NCBI GenBank assembly: GCA_964390115.1
Contig: CAYMGT010000017.1
Coordinates: 1-16,737, forward strand
DNA length: 16,737 bases
Origin: JAIPJA01 sp964390115
GTDB taxonomy: Bacteria > Patescibacteriota > Patescibacteriia > Patescibacteriales > UBA12465
Direction: 5' to 3'
In this document: positions 1 through 7,062 of the stretch, in pieces
How the letters are laid out: the number at the start of each line of letters is the position of its first letter
Numbering within the stretch: position 1 is the first letter of the stretch
Notes under the pieces: model-generated
Database searches by the model: none
What the model saw: only the letters and a program-made list of their open reading frames with translations
Told to the model about the DNA's origin: nothing
Program-made: the position numbers and the translations under genes

Positions 1-132
1 AGCCGAATCAGTTAAAATCAAATCTCCTGATTCTACTATTTTGTTGACATCATTAGAATTATCTAATGAATTAACGCAGGACATCGAAAAAAGTACCACA
101 AAAACGATTAATAAATAATTTAATTTTTTCAT
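1..132 (-). CDS. Putative lipoprotein, 5' part only (cut by window edge)
   Basis: An open frame starts with ATG at 132 and runs off the left edge, giving 44 N-terminal residues (MKKLNYLLIV...). Residues 4-15 are hydrophobic after a KK n-region. A cysteine at residue 19 in the context FSMSC resembles a loose lipobox, followed by an Asn/Ser/Asp-rich linker typical of exported lipoproteins. I therefore read it as a lipoprotein signal peptide. The mature domain lies outside the window, so no function can be given. A consensus promoter lies about 90 bases upstream, which supports this as a real gene start. Confidence 0.6.
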   Translation of the reverse strand, partial: MKKLNYLLIVFVVLFSMSCVNSLDNSNDVNKIVESGDLILTDSA

Positions 133-219
133 ATTTAAATATTTTAAAGATCTATTTTGCTGCCTATTAACCCGGCTGCTTAGGGTTTAGATAAATAATC
201 ACTTACTTAATCTAAATAT

Positions 220-248
220 ATTATATCATATTTTGTATTTTATGTCAA
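220..248 (-). promoter_or_regulatory. Consensus sigma70-type promoter of the lipoprotein gene
   Basis: On the minus strand TTGACA (248-243) and TATAAT (225-220) are separated by exactly 17 bases, and the -10 box is preceded by TGA, an extended -10 element. Both hexamers match consensus perfectly. Transcription would begin near 213 and leave an untranslated leader of about 80 nt before the ATG at 132. The IS66 element ends 12 bases upstream of the -35 box, so the insertion left this promoter intact. Confidence 0.75.
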
Positions 249-251
249 TGG

Positions 252-259
252 ATTGCAGC
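252..259. repeat. Left copy of 8-bp IS target-site duplication
   Basis: ATTGCAGC occurs directly outside the left inverted repeat (252-259) and again directly outside the right one (1848-1855). Eight bases is the duplication length known for the IS66 family. The two copies are identical. Confidence 0.9.
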
Positions 260-276
260 GTAACTCCTCACTGACC
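260..276 (+). repeat. Left terminal inverted repeat of the IS66 element
   Basis: The 17 bases GTAACTCCTCACTGACC are the exact reverse complement of 1831-1847. Identity stops at the next base inward on both sides, so the repeat length is well defined. Confidence 0.92.
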
Positions 277-300
277 ATATAAAAAGCCATATAAAAAGCC
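277..300 (+). repeat. Tandem 12-bp repeat next to the left IS end
   Basis: ATATAAAAAGCC occurs twice in direct tandem (277-288 and 289-300), immediately inside the left inverted repeat, and a third partial copy (ATTAAAA) follows. There is no counterpart at the right end. It may be a transposase- or host-factor-binding site or simple slippage; the sequence alone does not decide. Confidence 0.75.
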
Positions 301-334
301 ATTAAAATAGACTTAGTTATCCACATTTCCCCCT

Positions 335-362
335 TTGTTTTAGGGCATAAATGTGCTAAAAT
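335..362 (+). promoter_or_regulatory. Probable promoter of the IS66 transposase
   Basis: TTGTTT (335-340) and TAAAAT (357-362) are 16 bases apart, and the -10 box has a TG three bases upstream. The predicted start of transcription is close to 369, the first ATG of the frame. Translation from that ATG would be leaderless. The second ATG at 384 would have AAAGGA (375-380) as a ribosome-binding site. Confidence 0.5.
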
Positions 363-368
363 ATAGGT

Positions 369-1829
369 ATGAGTAAAGGAATTATGACAACTGAGCAAAG
401 ACAAAAACAAGTCATTTCTAGGTTGAAAAATGAGAATGCTTTTTTGCGATTAGAGCTAAAAAAACGTGATGAAGAAATAGTTGTATTGAAAGAGAAATTA
501 GAAAAAGCTCTACTATATATTGAAGAGTTACAGAAATATGTTTTTAGAGGAAAGAAAAAAGATGATGATAATGATAGTAGTGATAATAATATATTAAGCA
601 GTAATACTAATAAGCCAGTTAAAAGAAATAGGTCATCATATAGAAGAAAAGTACCAGATGATGAGAGTATAACTAATTTTAAGGAATATAATATATCTAA
701 GTGCCCAGACTGCCAAACAAAACTATCTAAACTAAAAATACTAGAGTTCTACCAAGAAGATGTTATTCCACTTATGGAATGGTATAAAGTATTGAAAAAG
801 ACTACTAAGATAAAAATAACTACCGCTTACTGTCCTAAATGTAAAAAGAGAGTATCAGCTATACCAATTCCTAAACAAAAAGTGAGTATCGGAGAAAACA
901 TTAAACACTTAATAGTCTATCAGACCATTGTAGAGCAACTCAGTCATAGTCAAATACTAGACTTCTTAGAAAGTCACCTCCAGTTTAAAGTATCAAGTGG
1001 AGAAATAGCTCATATACTCTCAGAACAATCTCTTGAAGCAAAACCTGCCTACTATGATTTAATAGAGAGTCTAAGAAGTGGTCTAGGGGTTCATATGGAT
1101 GAAACAGGCTACAAAATAGCCTTTCCTGATAGCTATAGTGGTAATTATGCTTGGTCTATGTCTAGTATAGAAAAAGATAATAATAATACTGTTTTTGCTT
1201 TAGGTAAAAACAGGGGTAAAGGTAATGCTGTAAATTTACTAGGATCCGATTACTTAGGAATAGGCGTGAGTGATGACTATCCCGCCTATACTAATACTTT
1301 TAGAAAAGATAAGCATGCTCTATGTTGGGCTCATCCATATAGAAAGTTTAGAGATTTAAAAAACTCCTCTAGCTTAGAAGAAAGTAGAAAAGAAGTCTGT
1401 AGAGTGTTTTATGATAAGTTTGCTAAGCTATACTCAGAGTTAATAGAGGCAAATAAATTACTTAATCAAACTAGAGCTAATTCAGAAGAAAGAAACTTAG
1501 TTAAAAGTAACTTAGAAACTAAACTAAGGAAAATATTAACAGTAGATATGGTGAGTAAAGATGAACCTATTAAACTAAGAACTCTTAAACAAACCATGCT
1601 AAAGAAAATAGATAGATACTTTGTTTGTATCAAAGAAGCTGATGTTCCAACTAGTAATAACAAGGCAGAGAGATCTCTAAGACATCTAGTAATTAAGAGA
1701 AAAAAATCATTTGGTTCTAAAACACCAAAAGGAGCTGAGACTATGAGTATACTCTACTCTGTTGTTATGAGTCTTTGGTGGAAATCAAAGAAGGACTTCT
1801 TTAAAAATTATGGCGAGGCTTTGAGTTAG
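369..1829 (+). CDS. IS66-family transposase (TnpC-type, DDE)
   Basis: Catalyses transposition of the surrounding IS. The order is a coiled coil (about residues 18-58), an acidic/Ser/Asn linker (65-82), a zinc-binding segment with CPDC (112-115) and CPKC (155-158), then the DDE nuclease core. The likely catalytic residues are D244 in HMDETG, an Asp in SDDYPAY (302-303) and E434 in NNKAERSLR. CWAH (319-322) and the C-terminal KSFGSKTPKGAE stretch are also IS66 hallmarks. At 486 residues it is full length. The start at 369 is the longest. An ATG at 384 (MTTEQR...) has a better ribosome-binding site (AAAGGA) and suits the predicted transcription start, so the protein may really be 481 residues. 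The gene ends two bases before the right inverted repeat. Confidence 0.93.
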   Translation: MSKGIMTTEQRQKQVISRLKNENAFLRLELKKRDEEIVVLKEKLEKALLYIEELQKYVFRGKKKDDDNDSSDNNILSSNTNKPVKRNRSSYRRKVPDDESITNFKEYNISKCPDCQTKLSKLKILEFYQEDVIPLMEWYKVLKKTTKIKITTAYCPKCKKRVSAIPIPKQKVSIGENIKHLIVYQTIVEQLSHSQILDFLESHLQFKVSSGEIAHILSEQSLEAKPAYYDLIESLRSGLGVHMDETGYKIAFPDSYSGNYAWSMSSIEKDNNNTVFALGKNRGKGNAVNLLGSDYLGIGVSDDYPAYTNTFRKDKHALCWAHPYRKFRDLKNSSSLEESRKEVCRVFYDKFAKLYSELIEANKLLNQTRANSEERNLVKSNLETKLRKILTVDMVSKDEPIKLRTLKQTMLKKIDRYFVCIKEADVPTSNNKAERSLRHLVIKRKKSFGSKTPKGAETMSILYSVVMSLWWKSKKDFFKNYGEALS

Positions 1830-1830
1830 G

Positions 1831-1847
1831 GGTCAGTGAGGAGTTAC
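1831..1847 (+). repeat. Right terminal inverted repeat of the IS66 element
   Basis: GGTCAGTGAGGAGTTAC is the perfect inverse of 260-276. It begins just past the transposase stop codon (1827-1829). Confidence 0.92.
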
Positions 1848-1855
1848 ATTGCAGC
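1848..1855. repeat. Right copy of 8-bp IS target-site duplication
   Basis: ATTGCAGC is identical to 252-259. Removing 260-1847 plus one copy restores a continuous intergenic sequence between the lipoprotein promoter and the downstream end of the SDR gene. Confidence 0.9.
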
Positions 1856-1941
1856 TGAATTCTGACTCGAAGTGCAACATTTTATTAAATACTTATTTAA
1901 GCTGATAATTTAAAAGTTTTCTAAATCTATTATTTAGTATA

Positions 1942-2958
1942 TTAATAATTTCGTAACCTCTTTTTAGATTGTAGATTAAATATAGTCTTTTTTAAACCCT
2001 CTTCAATACCAACTACAGGCATCCAGCCAAGCTCATTCCTAGCTTTATGTATATCTGGTAAAAGCAAAGGAGTCATAAAAAGTTTTTCTTCTTCATAAAC
2101 TATTTTAGATTTTGACTCTATAAAAGAGATAACTTTTTGCGCAACTTCACTTAAATTAATATCTACATCCGAGCCAATATTTATAATATCAGAACATTCA
2201 GTTTCAATAATCTTTACAATCGCATCTATAACATCACTTACATAACAAAAAGATGAGCTAAAGTCTTTATCACCAAATATAGTTAAATTGTTACCTTCTA
2301 TGGCATCACTAATGAAATCAGGCATCATCTGATCATCATTTAACTTCATTCTTGGTCCATAGGTTCTAAATAACCTAATTATTTTAGCATCCAAATTATA
2401 TTTTTGATTATAAGTAGAAATAATTGTTTCAGCAAAACGTTTACCTTCATCATAACAACTTCTATCTGAGTTAATACTAACTTGACCCATATCATCTTCT
2501 CTAACTAAATAATCTTGTATTTCATTCCTCCTCAAGCCGTATATCACCGAAGATGATAAATGAATAAACTTGGCTTGATAATTTAAGGCCAAATCTAATA
2601 GATTTTTAACTACTAATGAATTAGCTTGAATAATTTTAACTTTATTATCATTAAAATTTTTAGGTGATATTGGACAAGCTAAACTATAGACTTCTTGTAT
2701 CCCCTGAAAAGGAATTTTAAAACTCTCTAAACTACTTATATTTTCTAAATCTATTAGTTCAGATAAGTCATGGTTTATAAATACAAAATTAGGATTAGAT
2801 AACAAATGGTCAATATTTTTTTCGTTACTGTTAGAAAAGTTATCAACACAAATAACTTTAGACGTCTTTATAAGATCATCGCACAGATGAGAACCAATAA
2901 AACCAGCTCCACCTGCCACTAGTACATTTTTTTTATCAAAAATAATTTTTTTTGGCAT
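1942..2958 (-). CDS. Extended SDR sugar-nucleotide enzyme, UDP-glucuronate decarboxylase-like
   Basis: An NAD-dependent extended short-chain dehydrogenase of 338 residues. The Rossmann motif GGAGFIGS is at residues 16-23, VDN at 38-40 binds the NAD ribose, SSS at 135-137 supplies the catalytic Ser/Thr, and Y169/K173 form the YxxxK pair. LACPISP (93-99), RSCYDEGKR (166-174) and RTYGPRM (198-204) are close to UDP-glucuronate decarboxylase (UDP-xylose synthase) signatures, so the probable product is UDP-xylose or a related pentose. The known family has this length. The N-terminus is slightly extended and the substrate is inferred. It follows the subtilase gene by 20 bases and may share its transcript. 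A related 4,6-dehydratase or 4-epimerase is the alternative. Confidence 0.8.
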   Translation of the reverse strand: MPKKIIFDKKNVLVAGGAGFIGSHLCDDLIKTSKVICVDNFSNSNEKNIDHLLSNPNFVFINHDLSELIDLENISSLESFKIPFQGIQEVYSLACPISPKNFNDNKVKIIQANSLVVKNLLDLALNYQAKFIHLSSSVIYGLRRNEIQDYLVREDDMGQVSINSDRSCYDEGKRFAETIISTYNQKYNLDAKIIRLFRTYGPRMKLNDDQMMPDFISDAIEGNNLTIFGDKDFSSSFCYVSDVIDAIVKIIETECSDIINIGSDVDINLSEVAQKVISFIESKSKIVYEEEKLFMTPLLLPDIHKARNELGWMPVVGIEEGLKKTIFNLQSKKRLRNY

Positions 2959-2978
2959 ATAATATTTAAATTAATTAT

Positions 2979-5033
2979 TTACTTTCTAATAGAAAAATAA
3001 GAAACTTCTATCCCTTTCTCTGAACTAAGCTCTCCTGCATAAAAACTTTCCAAAAGATTACCTTTACCACTAAATACTCTAACGTGAGGAGAGCCGCCCT
3101 CTCCTGCTCCAACAATAATATCATCAAAACCATTATTATTAATATCCCCAGCTGAGACAGATATCCCACCTTGAAATTTTTTATCATAAACTAAAAAACT
3201 TTTTTCTAACTTTCCTTGACTACTATATATTTTAACATAAGGTTCCTGATCTTTTCCTGGAGCAGTAATTATTTTAGAACCAGAACTTCTAAGACCTTCT
3301 AAATTAGCTACGGCTACCCTTACTCCTTGGCGACTATTTTTATCATAAGCAAAAAATTGGCCTAAAAGCTTACCTGAACTATTGAACATCCTTACTTGTG
3401 GGCCACCACCACTTCCCGCTCCCACAATAATCTCCGAAATACCATCGCCATTTATATCCCCTGAGGCTAAGTTAACGCCGCCAGAGAAACTATAAGGGAA
3501 GGCTAAAAAACTACTTAGTAAATCACCTTGATAATTATATACCCTAATCTCAGATCTGTAATTTGAATCTGGAGCAACAATAATCTCTGAGACTCCATCT
3601 CCATTTAAATCACCTGTGGCAACTTTAACGCCAAATCTACTTAACTTGTCATAAGCAAAAAATTGTTTAAGCAACTGCCCCTCACTATTAAAAATTCTAA
3701 TATGAGGTCCTCCACCAACCTTAGCACCACTAATTATTTCTAAAGAAGTGTCTCCATTTACATCTCCAGAAGTTAAGCTAACTCCTTGATGAAAATTATT
3801 TTCATAAGCTAAAAAAGTTTTTTCTAACTGACCTGACTTAGAATAAATTTTTACTTTAGGTTCATCATTTTTCAAAGGACTGGTAAGTATCTTTCCACTA
3901 AAAGATTTTAATTTTAAATGAGATATATTTACTGCTCTATCTACATTAACCCTGCCTGAACCTAATTGCCCAATATAGCTAGGATTAAGTCTGCTAATAT
4001 CATCAGTACTACTTAAAAGAATATCTAAAGCTTCTTGTCTATTAATATTAGGATTAGCCCCTAAAATTAAGACCAGAGAGCCACTAATTACAGGGGCTGA
4101 CATTGAGGTTCCTGACCAATATCCATCAAAATATTTACTAAACTCGCCTTGTGAGAAATTATTATCAAAAGCAACCGTACTAAAAAAACTTACTCCAGGC
4201 GCAGAAATATCAATACAGTTAGATCCGAAACTAGAAAATGAAGCTTTCTGATCTAAAGTATCTGTAGCGGCTACCCCTATAACCATATTCTGACCAAAAC
4301 TACCATCATGACAAACTGGATAAAGCGGATTAATATTTACATCGTATCCTTCTCCATCAGAGTGTTCATTACCAGCCGCTGCCACAATCAAGACTCCTTT
4401 ATTATAGGCTCTTTCAATAGCTGCCTGTAGAGAATTATTATAGTTTAAACCTACAAAACTTAAATTTATAATATCCGCCCCATTTAAAACAGCATAATCT
4501 ATTGCCCTTACTACATCTCTAATATTTCCAGCACCAACTTCATTTAAAATTTTCAAAGGCATAAGCTTTGTCTCCCAAGCAATGCCACTTATACCTTCCC
4601 TGTTATTACCTCTACCAGCAATAATACCTGAGACTACTGTGCCATGAGATAAACCACCTTCAGTCCAAGGCTCATTTTCTAAAAAATTTGGGCTGGGATC
4701 ATTATCACCTGACACAAAATCCCAACCATAAAGATCGTCAATAAAACCATTTTTATCATCATCAATGCCGTTATCAGGTATTTCTTCCTTATTTAACCAA
4801 ATATTATCTCTTAAATCTGGATGATTTATTTGTATTCCCGAATCTATCACAGCCACCACGACATTAGGAGCACTAAAAGTTCTCTCCCAAGCAGCTGGGG
4901 CTTTAATTTTTTGTAAATACCATTGCTTACTATAGAAAACATCATTTGGCTCTAAAGCCAAAACAGTTTTCGGTAAAATTATTACACTAACTAGTAGGAA
5001 AAATAAGATTATATATAAAGATATTTTTTTCAT
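2979..5033 (-). CDS. Secreted subtilisin-like serine protease (S8) with C-terminal FG-GAP/VCBS-type repeats
   Basis: A 684-residue exported endopeptidase. Residues 1-26 form a Sec signal peptide with likely cleavage after VLA. The S8 domain spans about 35-370, with the triad D64 (VIDSG), H130 (SHGT) and S310 (SGTSMSAP) and the oxyanion Asn N222 (AAGNE). An insert rich in Asp and Asn (88-100) resembles the Ca2+-binding loop of many bacterial subtilases. No separate inhibitory propeptide is visible. From about 376 to the end there are six imperfect repeats of about 51 residues. Several carry a DxNGDG-like calcium loop (DVNGD 424, DLNGDG 475, DINGDG 526, DINNNG 630) and a GGGPxVR strand, predicting a beta-propeller for surface or substrate binding. 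There is no C-terminal membrane anchor or sortase signal, so release into the medium is likely. It has its own upstream region after a terminator. Confidence 0.92.
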   Translation of the reverse strand: MKKISLYIILFFLLVSVIILPKTVLALEPNDVFYSKQWYLQKIKAPAAWERTFSAPNVVVAVIDSGIQINHPDLRDNIWLNKEEIPDNGIDDDKNGFIDDLYGWDFVSGDNDPSPNFLENEPWTEGGLSHGTVVSGIIAGRGNNREGISGIAWETKLMPLKILNEVGAGNIRDVVRAIDYAVLNGADIINLSFVGLNYNNSLQAAIERAYNKGVLIVAAAGNEHSDGEGYDVNINPLYPVCHDGSFGQNMVIGVAATDTLDQKASFSSFGSNCIDISAPGVSFFSTVAFDNNFSQGEFSKYFDGYWSGTSMSAPVISGSLVLILGANPNINRQEALDILLSSTDDISRLNPSYIGQLGSGRVNVDRAVNISHLKLKSFSGKILTSPLKNDEPKVKIYSKSGQLEKTFLAYENNFHQGVSLTSGDVNGDTSLEIISGAKVGGGPHIRIFNSEGQLLKQFFAYDKLSRFGVKVATGDLNGDGVSEIIVAPDSNYRSEIRVYNYQGDLLSSFLAFPYSFSGGVNLASGDINGDGISEIIVGAGSGGGPQVRMFNSSGKLLGQFFAYDKNSRQGVRVAVANLEGLRSSGSKIITAPGKDQEPYVKIYSSQGKLEKSFLVYDKKFQGGISVSAGDINNNGFDDIIVGAGEGGSPHVRVFSGKGNLLESFYAGELSSEKGIEVSYFSIRK

Positions 5034-5128
5034 AGATATACTATAAACAGTTATTAATAATAGATATAGCTTAGCATTTTTATTTTAAAAAATAAAGGTT
5101 AATAACTAAAATCATTAAAGTAAATCAT

Positions 5129-5158
5129 AAAAAAATACCGAATCTATTTAATTCGGTA
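5129..5158 (-). terminator. Rho-independent terminator after the small membrane-protein gene
   Basis: An 8-bp perfect stem (TACCGAAT at 5136-5143 with ATTCGGTA at 5151-5158) and a 7-base loop are followed on the minus strand by seven T (5129-5135). It lies 21 bases after the stop codon of the membrane-protein gene and before the subtilase gene, so it separates the two transcription units. Confidence 0.75.
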
Positions 5159-5179
5159 ATATTATATACAAGAGACATA

Positions 5180-5617
5180 TTAATTAGTTTTAGTTTTTTT
5201 TCTAAAAATTAACCAAAATATTCCAAACGGTAAAAGAAAATTTATTAAGTATATTACTTGTGATGGAATAATATAATTACCCGGCTCAAGTGGTATAAAG
5301 ATAAATAAAAAACTTATTGATACTGAAAAAATAAATACAAACACCATTGATATTAATATTAAACTCCAAAAATCAATCTCTAAATTTATTAACTTCAAAG
5401 TGGTAGACACTGTTAAAGCTAAAAAAATAATTGATACTTGAAATAATAAAGGATAAAAATAATTTTTTCCAATAAAACTAATTAAATACAGAGAAATGTA
5501 CAAAAAAACGAAAACGAAAACCATCATTAAAATTTCCAATATTAATTTACCTATTACTCTGTAATTAAAACCATCTCCTAAAAAAATACTCGTCCCATTA
5601 TTTTTCTGACTTTTCAT
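5180..5617 (-). CDS. Small hydrophobic membrane protein, unknown function
   Basis: I do not recognise a family. From the ATG at 5617 it is 145 residues with four predicted membrane helices (about 25-49, 52-75, 83-109 and 119-139), a short polar N-terminus and a basic C-terminal tail (RKKTKTN). The frame can be extended to a TTG at 5641 (eight more residues). I prefer the ATG because it leaves about 35 bases of leader from the predicted promoter at 5660-5687. It is bracketed by its own promoter and terminator, so it is probably a single-gene unit between the serpin and the subtilase. There are no conserved polar residues within the helices that would suggest a transporter or enzyme. Confidence 0.65.
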   Translation of the reverse strand: MKSQKNNGTSIFLGDGFNYRVIGKLILEILMMVFVFVFLYISLYLISFIGKNYFYPLLFQVSIIFLALTVSTTLKLINLEIDFWSLILISMVFVFIFSVSISFLFIFIPLEPGNYIIPSQVIYLINFLLPFGIFWLIFRKKTKTN

Positions 5618-5659
5618 AATTATTAACTTTTTAATGAACAAATAAAAAACAATTATTTT

Positions 5660-5687
5660 ATATTAACATAAATATTTATATTATCAA
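5660..5687 (-). promoter_or_regulatory. Predicted promoter of the small membrane-protein gene
   Basis: On the minus strand TTGATA (5687-5682) and TAATAT (5665-5660) have a 16-base spacer, and the -10 box carries an extended TGT. The surrounding DNA is very AT-rich, which raises the chance of a random match, but the position 40-70 bases before the start codon is right. Confidence 0.45.
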
Positions 5688-5756
5688 TACTCTATTAACC
5701 CTATTATAAAAACAGCCTACTTTAAAATATATATGAGTTTTTAAACTAAATTAATA

Positions 5757-7049
5757 TTATAATTGAACTGGATTAGTCACTCTTCCCATAAATAGAATAT
5801 TACCAGATTTTTTCTGTTGAATTATAAATATAAAAGGATGATCAGCTCTAAATGTGGGTATTATTGAACCCATATCGGGACCCATTGATTTCTCTGTCAT
5901 AACTACAGCCGTTGCAGCAGTAGCCTCTGTTCCTTCTTCACTTACATCAACAAATGCCTGATGAATTACTTGGCTTATATATAAATCTTTATTTCCTGTC
6001 ATTCCAGAGAAATCAGCTCCCTTAAAGGCAGTGGGCATTCCCATTTCTGATAAAGTATTCTTCATAAAATATTTAGTTTCAAATTTAAATTTTGGAATAT
6101 AAATATCAACTCTTTGATTACTTATATTTTTTTTCCACTTTGACAAATTTTCTGATGTAATAGAATTTTCTAAGGATTTCATATCACCATCTTTTGGTAG
6201 AAGAACTAACATAGACAAATCTTCACCAGAATATGGCATTTCAAGAATTTGTAATTTATCATTTTCGATATAACCAAATTTTGCTTCTTTGCCAGTTTTT
6301 TTCATCATTTTAACTTTAACACTATTTTTTAATGAAGTTCTGAAATCTTCATCTTGAGTTTCATTTTCATTAAATTGTTTTAACCATTCACCTTTAAAAT
6401 AAACAGAGTTTGTAAGAACTAATCTAGTCATGTTAGATATTGCACCAACGGGAATTAGATCCTTTATTTTATTGTTAGTTTTATCTTCAACCCAATTATT
6501 AATAGTTATACGAGAATTTTCTGAATCTTTTTTAAAATCAAGGTTGGTTACTTGGCCATCATAATATTTATCAATTAAATTAAAATATTCATCCAGAAAT
6601 GTATAATTTAGTTCTGCCCATAAAGCATTGGCTGTACTAAGTTTATATAATTTATCTTCTTTATTTATTTTGTTATATAAATTAGCATAACCTGATCTTC
6701 TTACAGAATCATCTTTCGGAAAATGAAAAACAGATTGAATTTCTTTGGCTGTTTGCCCTTTTGCACCTTCATAAATCATAGCCAGTGCTGTTGATATACT
6801 ATAAGGAGAAAAAAATATATTCCCTTCTTCTATTTTATATTTTGAATAAAGATCAAAAGCAAAATTATTATTCGCTTCTATAACAGCGGATAAACCATCT
6901 ATAGAAATTTCACTATCATCTAATGATTTTTTTGGTTTAATAGATGTTTTATTGTCATCTAATGATTTTATTGATTTAGCTGTACATCCAGATAAAAAAA
7001 CTCCTAAACTAAATACAATAATTATGATTGTTAAAACTTTTCTATTCAT
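5757..7049 (-). CDS. Serpin-family protease inhibitor, membrane-anchored lipoprotein
   Basis: A 430-residue serpin, predicted to trap serine or cysteine proteases by irreversible loop insertion at the cell surface. Residues 1-22 are a lipoprotein signal (hydrophobic core, LSGC lipobox, lipid on C22), followed by a Ser/Asp/Lys linker. Serpin landmarks are SPYSISTALAMIYEGAKGQT (81-100), LTNSVYFKGEW (212-222) and the C-terminal signature ADHPFIFII...ILFMGRVTNP (402-427). The hinge of the reactive loop, EEGTEATAATA (371-381), has the small residues of inhibitory serpins. By canonical spacing P1 is K387 and P1' is S388, suggesting trypsin-like targets, though the loop beyond is longer than in alpha1-antitrypsin. 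A TTG at 7076 in frame overlaps the glycosyltransferase gene and adds a poor N-terminus, so the ATG at 7049 is preferred. Confidence 0.93.
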   Translation of the reverse strand: MNRKVLTIIIIVFSLGVFLSGCTAKSIKSLDDNKTSIKPKKSLDDSEISIDGLSAVIEANNNFAFDLYSKYKIEEGNIFFSPYSISTALAMIYEGAKGQTAKEIQSVFHFPKDDSVRRSGYANLYNKINKEDKLYKLSTANALWAELNYTFLDEYFNLIDKYYDGQVTNLDFKKDSENSRITINNWVEDKTNNKIKDLIPVGAISNMTRLVLTNSVYFKGEWLKQFNENETQDEDFRTSLKNSVKVKMMKKTGKEAKFGYIENDKLQILEMPYSGEDLSMLVLLPKDGDMKSLENSITSENLSKWKKNISNQRVDIYIPKFKFETKYFMKNTLSEMGMPTAFKGADFSGMTGNKDLYISQVIHQAFVDVSEEGTEATAATAVVMTEKSMGPDMGSIIPTFRADHPFIFIIQQKKSGNILFMGRVTNPVQL

Positions 7050-7062
7050 ATAATTATTTAAT

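Larger units (their letters stand above)
260..1847 (+). mobile_element. Complete IS66-family insertion sequence (ISBst12-like, single gene)
   Basis: This is a 1588-bp element bounded by perfect 17-bp terminal inverted repeats (260-276 and 1831-1847) starting GTAACTCC. The GTAA tip is usual for IS66. It is flanked by identical 8-bp direct repeats. It carries one full-length transposase gene and no room for the accessory genes tnpA and tnpB, which matches the ISBst12 subgroup. Both ends, the duplication and the reading frame are intact, so it is probably recent and potentially active. It lies on the opposite strand to the surrounding chromosomal genes. Confidence 0.93.

Noticed and set aside
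186..216. Hairpin TTTAGAT...ATCTAAA near the lipoprotein promoter
   Set aside because: It is a 7-bp AT-rich stem with a 17-base loop that straddles the predicted transcription start, so it would not form in the transcript.
277..300. CRISPR-like repeats
   Set aside because: There are only two adjacent 12-base copies, with no spacers and no cas genes anywhere in the window.
1466..1663. 65-residue minus-strand frame inside the IS
   Set aside because: It lies wholly antisense to the transposase coding region, has no start signal or recognisable motif, and is a shadow frame.
1900..1941. Terminator after the SDR gene
   Set aside because: Only a weak six-pair AT stem (CTAAAT/ATTTAG) with a poor T-run is present, which is not enough to call.
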